A stretch of 41,220 nt of DNA, taken from positions 1 through 41,220 of the forward strand of contig JAZOUB010000019.1 of NCBI GenBank assembly GCA_045657945.1, in the 5' to 3' direction. The translations under genes were made by a program, and so were the position numbers. The stretch comes from HGM04593 sp045657945. GTDB lineage: Bacteria; Bacteroidota; Bacteroidia; Bacteroidales; Bacteroidaceae. Position 1 is the stretch's first letter. The number at the start of each line of letters is the position of its first letter. The notes beneath the pieces were generated by a model that was not told where the DNA came from, made no database searches, and saw nothing but the letters and a program-made list of their open reading frames with translations. This document shows, in pieces, positions 34,220 through 41,220 of the stretch.

Positions 34220-36376
34220 ATGAAATTGAAGAACATATTTGCGCTTGCTGCTTTGGCATTCCCAATGTTCGCTTCGGCGCAGACAGAGATAACATTCGAC
34301 ACACAGGACTACAAGTCTGTAGGTGTCTATGATACATGGGAGGCTTCTCCCTTCCGTACAGGTGTCCTCAAGGGTAACTATGCAGTTATCGATAACCACT
34401 TGACCTATGTCGATGACCAGTTGGGCGTTGCTCCCAACCCATCGTCAAAGATACTTGCCATCCAGCGTTCACGCTTCGGTTCAAACACCTTTGGTGTCCG
34501 CGTTGACCTGAACGAGACATTCGAGCTCACTCCAACCACAAAATACATCCATGTGAAGGTCTATCGTCCATACGGTGGCCGCGTGATGGTTGTAGGTCTT
34601 GGTAAGCGCACCGAGCGCAAGGACCAGTCGCCCGAGACCGAGCAGTTCTGGGCAATGTCAACAATGAACATCGGTGCCGACAAATGGCAGGACGTTGTTC
34701 TCCCAATCAAGGGTAACGGTGGCATTGATATATACAGCCTTGTTGTTGTGCCCGATTGCGAGTCGCCCCACAATTACACCGAGGATGCAATCTGCTATGT
34801 CGATGACATCAAGGTAAACAACGACCCGATGTCGGAGTTCGTCTATGGCTACTATCAGGTCGCTTTTGGTCAGGACCAGCTTTATACACGCAACGACCGT
34901 TTCCTCTCCGGTATCAAGTTGCAGGCTAATGGAGGTACAACACAGATTGTGAACTCTCCAACATCGCCAAAGACTGTGTATGTGAACCAGACAAGCAACC
35001 AGTTCTTTGCAAAGCCGGGTGAGACACTCACAGCAAGTGTTGCCTACACCGGTAGCTGGATGCACGGATATGCATATATCGATTTTGCAAACGACGGTAA
35101 GTTCCAGGCTACAGTGAACGACAACCTGAGCATTGCCCAGGGCAGTGACCTTGTGACATTCTCGTTCTATGGCGGTGCCGACAATGACAACGGTGTGAAC
35201 AGTGCCGGTGCATCAATCAGCGGCAACAACCGCAACACACTTGCAATGCCTTCGTTCACACTGCCGGCAGACATGCCTCATGGTGTATATCGCATGCGTT
35301 ACAAGGTTGACTGGAACTCTGTTGACCCTGCGGGTTGCATTGACCAGTCAAACTCAATCCTCAACAACGGTGGTGGTATCATCGACATCATGCTCAATGT
35401 ACATGGCGATTATGCTTATGTAAACGATGCAAACCGTAACGGTAAGGTTGTGGCAGCAGAGAACGGTGCCGACCTTGTTACATACCAGACACCATTCGGT
35501 CAGGCGTTCAAAATCAAGATGGTTCCCGAGAACGGTTTCGAGTATAAGGGTGCAATCATCAAGTACGGTTACAACCTCAGCGGCGACAGCATTGTACACG
35601 ACAATGTACAGTGGCAGAAAGTTTTCTTCGAGCGCCAGCAGTTCGATGGCGAGGATTGCATTGTAATCCCTGCCGAGTATATGTGCGGCGATGTTGAGGT
35701 CGAGGGTCTCTTCATTGAGAAGGGTACATACGTTGAGCCTCAGAAGCCTACACGCTACGAGACTACAAAGGTTGTGAACGGTGAGTTTTCAGGCCGAATT
35801 CCCTGGTACACAATTCAGATTGGCCAGCAGGGCTATGTCCTCGCCGACAACGGCAATGCAAGCTACATTGCACTGGACAACACCGAGCTCGACACCGAGA
35901 ATCCTGCACAGCTTTGGTGCTTCACCGGCAACGAGGAGGATGGCTATTACATCTACAACAAGCAGGCCGGTGCAACAAAGGTACTTGCAGCCCCCACAAC
36001 AATGAGTGGAACAACAGGTGCCGGTTCACACCCCGTGCTCAAGGAGAAAGACAATCTCCCTGCCGGTTACACAGCAGTGTGGCGTTTCATGGATTCACGC
36101 GACCTTGGTTCAACCGATGTTGCATACGCATATATGTACGAGGATGGTTATATCTCCAACAAGGTAAATAACCGCGATAACAAACTTGCCTTCTGGACAG
36201 GTGGCCAGGATGCCGGTTCTACATTGCGAATCCTCTATGTAGAGGCTACAACAAGTATCGAAGAGCTGAATGTTGAAAATGGTGTGAAAGCAGTCTATGA
36301 CCTCAATGGCCGTCGCTTGCAGGAGACCGAGAAGGGTATCTACATCGTTGATGGCGAGAAAGTGCTTGTAAAGTAA
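34220..36376 (+). CDS. large secreted multidomain protein with T9SS-like tail, cassette 1
   Basis: 718 aa with a signal peptide (MKLKNIFALAALAFPMFASAQ). Residues ~22-200 form a beta-rich domain (ITFDTQDYKSVGVYDTWEAS) of no family I recognise. Residues ~270-400 resemble a GEVED module ('GSWMHGYAYIDFANDGKF', 'GVYRMRYKVDWNSVDPAG'). About 515-680 resembles a ricin-type beta-trefoil ('AQLWCFTGNEEDGYYIYN'). The last ~25 residues (YDLNGRRLQETEKGIYIVDG, then EKVLVK) look like a type A T9SS/Por secretion tail. No catalytic motif is seen; glycan or surface binding is likely. It shares an operon with the GH29 enzyme. Confidence 0.8.
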   Translation: MKLKNIFALAALAFPMFASAQTEITFDTQDYKSVGVYDTWEASPFRTGVLKGNYAVIDNHLTYVDDQLGVAPNPSSKILAIQRSRFGSNTFGVRVDLNETFELTPTTKYIHVKVYRPYGGRVMVVGLGKRTERKDQSPETEQFWAMSTMNIGADKWQDVVLPIKGNGGIDIYSLVVVPDCESPHNYTEDAICYVDDIKVNNDPMSEFVYGYYQVAFGQDQLYTRNDRFLSGIKLQANGGTTQIVNSPTSPKTVYVNQTSNQFFAKPGETLTASVAYTGSWMHGYAYIDFANDGKFQATVNDNLSIAQGSDLVTFSFYGGADNDNGVNSAGASISGNNRNTLAMPSFTLPADMPHGVYRMRYKVDWNSVDPAGCIDQSNSILNNGGGIIDIMLNVHGDYAYVNDANRNGKVVAAENGADLVTYQTPFGQAFKIKMVPENGFEYKGAIIKYGYNLSGDSIVHDNVQWQKVFFERQQFDGEDCIVIPAEYMCGDVEVEGLFIEKGTYVEPQKPTRYETTKVVNGEFSGRIPWYTIQIGQQGYVLADNGNASYIALDNTELDTENPAQLWCFTGNEEDGYYIYNKQAGATKVLAAPTTMSGTTGAGSHPVLKEKDNLPAGYTAVWRFMDSRDLGSTDVAYAYMYEDGYISNKVNNRDNKLAFWTGGQDAGSTLRILYVEATTSIEELNVENGVKAVYDLNGRRLQETEKGIYIVDGEKVLVK

Positions 36377-36397
36377 TTTGCAAAGAATTATGATATG

Positions 36398-36427
36398 ACG
36401 GCAACCCTTTCCTGGGTTGCCGTTTTT
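36398..36427 (+). terminator. terminator of fucosidase cassette 1
   Basis: ACGGCAACCC (36398-36407) pairs with GGGTTGCCGT (36414-36423) over a 6-nt loop, followed by T5. It shows that cassettes 1 and 2 are separate transcription units. Confidence 0.92.
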
Positions 36428-36505
36428 CGTTTTTGGATACAAGGATAGACGACCGGCGTTGTGTGCTGATTTTCTATATTTAATTTATTATAAAAAAGAC
36501 AAATA

Positions 36506-36537
36506 TTTGCATCTGTCATTTTATTTTTTTTTCTTTG
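36506..36537 (+). promoter_or_regulatory. promoter of fucosidase cassette 2
   Basis: TTTG (36506-36509), 20 bp, TTTCTTTG (36530-36537). The flanks match the cassette 1 promoter closely (ACAAATATT upstream, CTTTGCAT and GGTGGAGT downstream), but the T-run is shorter (T9) and interrupted by an A. Confidence 0.65.
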
Positions 36538-36614
36538 CATAAGGTGGAGTCTGCTTGCTTGCTTGCATGCTCCCGCTAATGAGTGATTTTTTTATTAACT
36601 AACCTATTTTTATA

Positions 36615-38150
36615 ATGAAGAAACTTTTTACTTCTTTGTTCTTGTTGGGTATGATGGCTCCATTTGGAGCTTCGGCGCAGTTCCAGCTCAATGCTGAGAC
36701 ACCCACGAACCCCGACAATGCGCCGCTTCCAGTACACCCGGTGCCAAGTGATCGACAGCTCTTGTGGAACGAGACAGAGTTCTATGCCTTCTTCCACTAT
36801 GGTATGAACACATTTACAGGCTCAGAGTGGGGCTATGGTAATGAAGCCGAGTCAAGATATGCTCCATTGGCCAAGCCTAATCCCGAACAGTGGGTTACAG
36901 CAGTGAAGGCAGCCGGTATGAATGGCGGTATCGCCGTTGTAAAGCACCACGATGGTTTCTGCTTGTGGCCAACAGCTACAACAGAACACAGCATCAAGAA
37001 TGCCGGTAATGAGAACGGACGTAGCGCAAACATTCCACAGCTTTTTGCCGATGCTAGCCGCAAGCATGACATGAAATACGGCTTCTACATCTCTCCATGG
37101 GATCGTAACTCGGCTCACTATGGCAAGGACACATACGTAACAGAGGTGTTCTTGAAACAGTGCGAGGAGTTGGCCGAGTATGGTTCGGATCAGTTCGAGA
37201 TGTGGTTCGACGGCGCGCGTGGTGGCGATGGCTACTATGGTGGCGAGGGTGGCAACCGCGATATCGACCCCGAAATTTACTACGACGTTCCAAACTTGCG
37301 TACCCGTGTACACCGCATCGCTCCTAACTGTATAATGTGGGGTGTCGGTGGCGAAGCACGTTGGATTGGTAATGAGTCGGGTTATGCCGGCGAGACAAAC
37401 TGGGCTATGACCGACTACCTCTCAGAGACTGTTATCCGCGAGGAGGGTGATATTGACGGTTGGTTCTGGAATCCGGGTGAGAGCGATGCCAAGGCAACAA
37501 GCGCAGGATGGTTCTGGCACCAGGGTGAGTCAATGAAGAGCGCCGAGCGTCTTTTCCAGATGTATCTTGAGACTGTCGGACGCAATGCAACCCTCATCCT
37601 CAACTGTCCTCCAAACCAGTATGGCGTTCTCCCCGACAACACCGTGAACGAATTGACTAAATTGGGCAAGATGTTGCACGAGCGTTTGGCTGTTCCTGTA
37701 TATGGTCTTGACGAGAGCACTGCAGCTACCGACCTTGCAAAGAGCGCGACAATTGAGGTTAGCGAGACACGCAACGGTGGCAAATATGAAGTTGCTAACC
37801 TCACCGATGGCGACAAGGAGACATATTGGGGTACAAACGACGAGAGCCTCACTGCAACAATCGAACTCACTTGGAACACTCCACAGGTAATACGTTATCT
37901 TGTTATGCAGGAGCCTGTTTTCTTGGGTCAGCGCATCAAGGACTTCAAGATTGAGTACAGTGCCGACGGCGCTACATGGACAGAGCTCTGTCCTGCCATG
38001 CAGACAACAACCGTTGGTTACAAGCGCATCATTCCATTGAATGGAAAGACTGCCGAGAGTTATGGTAGCGGCTACAATGCAAAGAAGCTGCGCATTACTA
38101 TCCTTGACAGCCGTGCTTGTCCTTTGCTCTCTAATCTGAATGTATATTAA
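36615..38150 (+). CDS. secreted GH29 alpha-L-fucosidase-like enzyme, copy 2
   Basis: 511 aa. The signal peptide is nearly identical to copy 1's (MKKLFTSLFLLGMMAPFGASA). The GH29 domain has 'FYAFFHYGMNTFTGSEWG', 'VVKHHDGFCLWP', 'KYGFYISPWDRN', and EMWFDGA with Asp199. It carries a small insertion after the nucleophile ('YYGGEGGNRDIDPEIYYDVP'). The C-terminal discoidin-like domain ('VANLTDGDKETYWGTNDES') ends 'ITILDSRACPLLSNLNVY'. It is followed 34 bp later by its own partner gene. Sequence drift between copies is uniform enough to indicate an old duplication followed by divergence, so the substrates may differ. Confidence 0.9.
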   Translation: MKKLFTSLFLLGMMAPFGASAQFQLNAETPTNPDNAPLPVHPVPSDRQLLWNETEFYAFFHYGMNTFTGSEWGYGNEAESRYAPLAKPNPEQWVTAVKAAGMNGGIAVVKHHDGFCLWPTATTEHSIKNAGNENGRSANIPQLFADASRKHDMKYGFYISPWDRNSAHYGKDTYVTEVFLKQCEELAEYGSDQFEMWFDGARGGDGYYGGEGGNRDIDPEIYYDVPNLRTRVHRIAPNCIMWGVGGEARWIGNESGYAGETNWAMTDYLSETVIREEGDIDGWFWNPGESDAKATSAGWFWHQGESMKSAERLFQMYLETVGRNATLILNCPPNQYGVLPDNTVNELTKLGKMLHERLAVPVYGLDESTAATDLAKSATIEVSETRNGGKYEVANLTDGDKETYWGTNDESLTATIELTWNTPQVIRYLVMQEPVFLGQRIKDFKIEYSADGATWTELCPAMQTTTVGYKRIIPLNGKTAESYGSGYNAKKLRITILDSRACPLLSNLNVY

Positions 38151-38184
38151 GAAACATCAACACGATAATTAAAATAAAAGACTT

Positions 38185-40575
38185 ATGAAAAAGAATATAT
38201 TATTTTCAGCAGCGTTGATGTTCTTAAGCTTTGCTTCTTCAGCGCAAACAACAATAACATTCGACAGCCAGGATTATAAATCCATATCTGTTTATGATAA
38301 ATGGGAAGAGAGTCCATTCCGCACAGGTGTTCTCAGCGGTAATGCTGCGGTAACAGCAAACCCCGATGTCGCAGTTGACGAAGTGATAGGAGTGGCTCCA
38401 AATTCCACAGGCAAAGTAGTGGCTCTGCAGCGCAGTCGTTTCGGTAGCAACACCTTCGGTGTAAGAATTGACCTCAAGGAACCTATCCGTATGACAAAGC
38501 AGTTGCAGTATATCCACGTAATGACCTATCTCAAGGACAAACCTGCCGATAGCCGTTTCATGGTCATCGGTTTGGGTAAACGAGTAGAGGAGAGCTGGAA
38601 CTGGCAGACAGGTGAAGAGGAGCAGTTCTGGGCAACTACAAATACCAACCTTGCTCCCAAGGCAGGCTGGCAGGATGTAGTGGTAAGCTTCAAGGGCTTC
38701 TCTTATTCAAAGGAGGAGAACGCAAACAGCGGTATCGACATCTACTCTTTGGTTCTTGTTCCCGATGTACGCTCACCTCATGCCGACGCTACTGACTGGG
38801 TTGCATATTTCGATGAGATTGTCATCGACAACAACCCCGACAAGCGTTTCTCTACCGACAAGTATGCTCTTACCTATGACAAAGATGCAACAACAACCCG
38901 TACAGACCGCTCTATCAACAGCGTTGGCCTCGTCTCTTCGGGTGTGACATACACATCTACACCTGCCAATCGCAAGGTTTATACCGACAACACTCTGGTT
39001 AGTGTCTTCTCGGCTAAGGCTGGTACAACAGTGCAGCCTACATTCAACTACACAGGCTCTTGGATGAGTGCCTATGTATATGTTGACTGGAACAACAACG
39101 GTAAGTTCGAGTACACCATCAATGAGAATGGTACACCTGCCGAGGGCAGTGAGATTGTCAGCTACAGTGCGGCACAGATTGGCGATACCTGGTATAAGAG
39201 CGATGGTACAACAACAGGTAACGGTAACACAATCGCCAGTGGTGTGCCTTCATTCACTATCCCTGCAGGAACTCCTGCCGGTCTCTACCGCATGCGTTAC
39301 AAGGTTGATTGGAACAGCATTGACCCTGCCGGCGCTACAACAATCATTTCCGATGGTGGTGGATATGTTGACCTTATGCTCGATGTACATGGTGACAAGG
39401 TGTCAGTGAGTGCATCTCAGCTCAATGGTGACATTGTGTTGGCATCTGACGAGAGCGCATTGCAGGGTTACATCACCAACTATGCCCAGCCTTTGACAGT
39501 TAAGGATATCCCTGCTCCTGGTTTCATTCAGAACGGTTTCGACCTGAAATATGGTTATAATGTGAATGCAATTGAGCAGCTCGACGAGAATGGCAATCCT
39601 AATTGGATTCTGGTAAATGTTCCACAGAGTGCAATTGCTGCCGATGGCACATATACCATCCCTGCCGAGTACATCCGCGGTGGTCAAGTGAGCATCAAGG
39701 GCGATATGCAGCAGGCTTATGCATACACTATCGGTGTTACAGGTGCCGACGGTGGTATCGTGTATGGCGGTAAGGAGTACAGAGCAGGCGAGACAGTTTA
39801 TGTAAGCCAGTTCTTTACAGTTGCCGATGTTGTTGCAATCAATGTCGAGGGTCATACAGCAAAGGTATCTATGGATGCTCAGAGCAAGACAATCTATGTT
39901 GAGTATAACAAGATTCAGGAGTATCGTCAGATAAGCTCGCTCAGTGAATTGAAGAACGATGCTGCCTATCACATCAAGGCCAAGACAGGCGAGGGTTATC
40001 TTGCTTGGAATACGACAATTTCTGATACATACCTGAGCCTTCGAGGCATGACAAACTCTTCTTACAACAACTTACCATCGAACCAGGCAGTTGTGGATAT
40101 TTACAAGTCTCCCGTGGACCCTTTTGACATGACTGTCGTGTGGCAGATTATCCAGGAGGACGGTAAGTACTATCTCTTTCAGCCTGCAAAGCAGGAGTAT
40201 GTCACACGCGCAGACCGCGACTATAAGTTTACTGCCGAAAAAGTTGCTTTGGATAACATCCGCGACAACGGTGACGGCACCTTCAGCTTTCATGCCGGTG
40301 GCAACTACAGTGAAGGTTCAACATTTTTTGCCTGTATTGTAACTAACGAGGCTTTGACAGCTGTACGCAACTGGACATGGGACGACCACGGCTCGGTTAT
40401 GTATATTGTGGAGAATCCCAATATCAGTTTTGGCACTTCTACAGCTATAGAAGAAGTTGTTGTTGAAGAGAATAACGCATGCAAGGGCATATATAATCTG
40501 CATGGCCAGAAACTTGAGAGACTTCCCGAAAGCGGTATTGTTATCGTTGATGGACACAAGTATTTGATTAAATAA
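38185..40575 (+). CDS. large secreted multidomain protein with T9SS-like tail, cassette 2
   Basis: 796 aa, paralogue of the 718-aa protein. Signal peptide ends ASSAQ. The N-terminal domain begins ITFDSQDYKSISVYDKWEES, matching copy 1. A GEVED-like module follows at about 290-410 ('GSWMSAYVYVDWNNNGKF', 'GLYRMRYKVDWNSIDPAG'). An extra ~65-residue beta module ('YTIGVTGADGGIVYGGKEYR'; about 513-577) is absent from copy 1. A trefoil-like region and a tail (YNLHGQKLERLPESGIVIVD, then GHKYLIK) complete it. Function is unknown; likely a surface-anchored or secreted carbohydrate-binding partner of GH29 copy 2. Confidence 0.8.
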   Translation: MKKNILFSAALMFLSFASSAQTTITFDSQDYKSISVYDKWEESPFRTGVLSGNAAVTANPDVAVDEVIGVAPNSTGKVVALQRSRFGSNTFGVRIDLKEPIRMTKQLQYIHVMTYLKDKPADSRFMVIGLGKRVEESWNWQTGEEEQFWATTNTNLAPKAGWQDVVVSFKGFSYSKEENANSGIDIYSLVLVPDVRSPHADATDWVAYFDEIVIDNNPDKRFSTDKYALTYDKDATTTRTDRSINSVGLVSSGVTYTSTPANRKVYTDNTLVSVFSAKAGTTVQPTFNYTGSWMSAYVYVDWNNNGKFEYTINENGTPAEGSEIVSYSAAQIGDTWYKSDGTTTGNGNTIASGVPSFTIPAGTPAGLYRMRYKVDWNSIDPAGATTIISDGGGYVDLMLDVHGDKVSVSASQLNGDIVLASDESALQGYITNYAQPLTVKDIPAPGFIQNGFDLKYGYNVNAIEQLDENGNPNWILVNVPQSAIAADGTYTIPAEYIRGGQVSIKGDMQQAYAYTIGVTGADGGIVYGGKEYRAGETVYVSQFFTVADVVAINVEGHTAKVSMDAQSKTIYVEYNKIQEYRQISSLSELKNDAAYHIKAKTGEGYLAWNTTISDTYLSLRGMTNSSYNNLPSNQAVVDIYKSPVDPFDMTVVWQIIQEDGKYYLFQPAKQEYVTRADRDYKFTAEKVALDNIRDNGDGTFSFHAGGNYSEGSTFFACIVTNEALTAVRNWTWDDHGSVMYIVENPNISFGTSTAIEEVVVEENNACKGIYNLHGQKLERLPESGIVIVDGHKYLIK

Positions 40576-40601
40576 CAACTTTACAGTAGTTGAAATAGAT
40601 G

Positions 40602-40640
40602 ATTCTCGGCAGTCGCGATCGCGACTGCCGAGAATTTTTT
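40602..40640 (+). terminator. terminator of cassette 2 formed by a perfect 34-bp palindrome
   Basis: Positions 40602-40618 are the exact reverse complement of 40619-40635, with no spacer; the centre is TCGCGATCGCGA. Six T (40635-40640) follow. It lies 26 bp after the stop codon. Confidence 0.88.
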
Positions 40641-40661
40641 ATACAAATATTCCGCTTTTAT

Positions 40662-40693
40662 TTTGTAATGCTCTTTTCTTTTGTTTAAATTTG
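40662..40693 (+). promoter_or_regulatory. orphan consensus promoter
   Basis: TTTG (40662-40665), 20 bp, TAAATTTG (40686-40693): a full match to the consensus. It points to the right, but no gene on the + strand follows within the window; the next gene is on the opposite strand. Confidence 0.55.
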
Positions 40694-40740
40694 CCTGAGA
40701 TAATAGATTAAGTGCTGATAGATAGCTGCCTATTGCGTTG

Positions 40741-40897
40741 CTGTCATCCTGACCATTCCTTAATGTAAAAGTTAAAGAGGTTTTCGATGAGCGCAGCGAA
40801 CCAGCGGTCGACGCCCGAAGGGGCCAAAGTCAATAACTGAATGTGAAGGATCTATAATCCAGGTTTATGAGATTTTTCGCTACGCTCAAAATGACAG
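40741..40897. repeat. intergenic repeat element with inverted ends
   Basis: The ends are CTGTCATCCTGA (40741-40752) and TCAAAATGACAG (40886-40897), inverted with 10 of 12 positions matching. Inside are 'gatgagcgcagcgaa', 'gaaggatct' and 'tttttcgctacgctc'. This layout (TGTCATCCTGA ... GAAGGATCT ... CGCTACGCTCAAAATGACA) resembles a dispersed intergenic repeat seen in many Bacteroidota genomes; that recognition is from memory. The copy is imperfect and probably immobile. Apart from this element and the orphan promoter, 40641-40941 holds nothing I recognise. Confidence 0.6.
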
Positions 40898-40941
40898 GCA
40901 ACATTATAAAAGGTTTTGATTATTCCTTAAATCTTACGATA

Positions 40942-41220
40942 TCAGATGAGACCTCTTGCGCGGAGCAAAGCATCTGGGTTTGCGTCAGCACCACGGAACT
41001 TGCGGTACTCGCGCATAGGGTCCTTGCTGCCACCCATCTCGAACAGGTTCTTGAATGCCGCTGCCGATGCTGGGTCGAACACGCCCTTCTCCTTGAACAG
41101 CTCGAACGCGTCGCAGTCGAGAACCTCGGCCCACAGATATGCGTAGTAACCTACGGCATAGCCACCGCCGAAGACGTGTGCGAAGTTGGTGCTGCGGTAA
41201 CGGTACTCAATCTCAGGGAT
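40942..41220 (-). CDS. M3 family metallopeptidase (oligopeptidase / Dcp-like), 3' part
   Basis: The last 92 residues of a gene that enters from the right edge; the stop is at 40942-40944 (minus strand TGA). The translated end reads 'YRSTNFAHVFGGGYAVGYYA' then 'YLWAEVLDCDAFELFKEKG', and finishes 'DPMREYRKFRGADANPDALL' RARGLI. These are the conserved C-terminal segments of thimet-type M3 peptidases, including the substrate-contacting Tyr-rich GGGYAVGYYAYLW stretch. The HExxH zinc motif lies outside the window. The protein is either peptidyl-dipeptidase Dcp or oligopeptidase A; I cannot decide from this fragment. Confidence 0.92.
   Translation of the reverse strand: MPEIEYRYRSTNFAHVFGGGYAVGYYAYLWAEVLDCDAFELFKEKGVFDPASAAAFKNLFEMGGSKDPMREYRKFRGADANPDALLRARGLI

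Noticed and set aside
32689..40575. Canonical SusC/SusD polysaccharide utilisation locus
   Set aside because: No TonB-dependent receptor, SusD-like lipoprotein, anti-sigma factor or hybrid sensor is present within the window. The locus has only GH29 enzymes and their partners.
1..41220. Prophage, insertion sequence, CRISPR array, tRNA or rRNA
   Set aside because: Scanning both strands, I saw no transposase, integrase or phage proteins, no regularly spaced repeats and no tRNA-like cloverleaf. Short tRNAs could be missed by eye in the AT-rich gaps.

Overview
The window comes from a Bacteroidales chromosome (Bacteroides/Prevotella-like; the genus cannot be fixed from sequence alone). The basis is threefold. 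Promoters match the Bacteroidota consensus TTTG-N19-21-TAnnTTTG, with several clear examples. The gene families are typical of the group: pyrB-pyrI, a galM / MFS / galK cluster, OMP_b-brl_2 barrels, gliding-motility-type C-terminal domains, and secreted GH29 fucosidases. The base composition is also moderate. I see no rRNA, tRNA, CRISPR array, transposase or integrase.

Layout. 1-629: 3' end of rfbB (+). 741-3402: minus-strand operon pyrB-pyrI-flavin reductase-OM barrel, sharing a bidirectional terminator with rfbB. 3612-8254 (+): PBP1A, kdsB and an M16-like protein, i.e. envelope synthesis. 8483-13372 (+): MORN-repeat secreted protein, YhcH-family protein, glgB and a membrane protein whose start overlaps glgB. 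13373-14247: no credible gene, but a probable ~90-nt small RNA with its own promoter and terminator, followed by a repeat-like tract. 14248-16858 (-): LysM/periplasmic-binding-like protein and an OM barrel. 17128-20691 (+): CHU_C-domain protein and uvrA. 20831-24756 (-): galactose operon galM-MFS-galK. 24913-27947 (-): grpE-dnaJ-folC. 27948-28626: AT-rich gap. 28627-32526 (+): DbpA-like helicase, then serC, an IMPACT/YigZ protein and an M20/M28-like metallopeptidase. 32689-40575 (+): accessory glycan locus. 40942-41220 (-): 3' end of an M3 peptidase.

The most unusual region is 32.5-40.6 kb. It is a tandem duplication of a two-gene cassette. Each copy has its own promoter, a secreted GH29 alpha-L-fucosidase-like enzyme with a discoidin-type domain, a large secreted multidomain partner (N-terminal beta domain, GEVED-like module, beta-trefoil-like region, T9SS-like tail) and a terminator. 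No SusC/SusD pair or regulator lies beside it, so it is not a canonical polysaccharide utilisation locus. The first cassette's promoter carries a 15-T tract between its -33 and -7 elements, a possible phase-variable switch. The second has a shorter, interrupted tract.

Most of the remainder is housekeeping: nucleotide synthesis, cell wall and LPS, glycogen, DNA repair, galactose use, chaperones, folate and serine.
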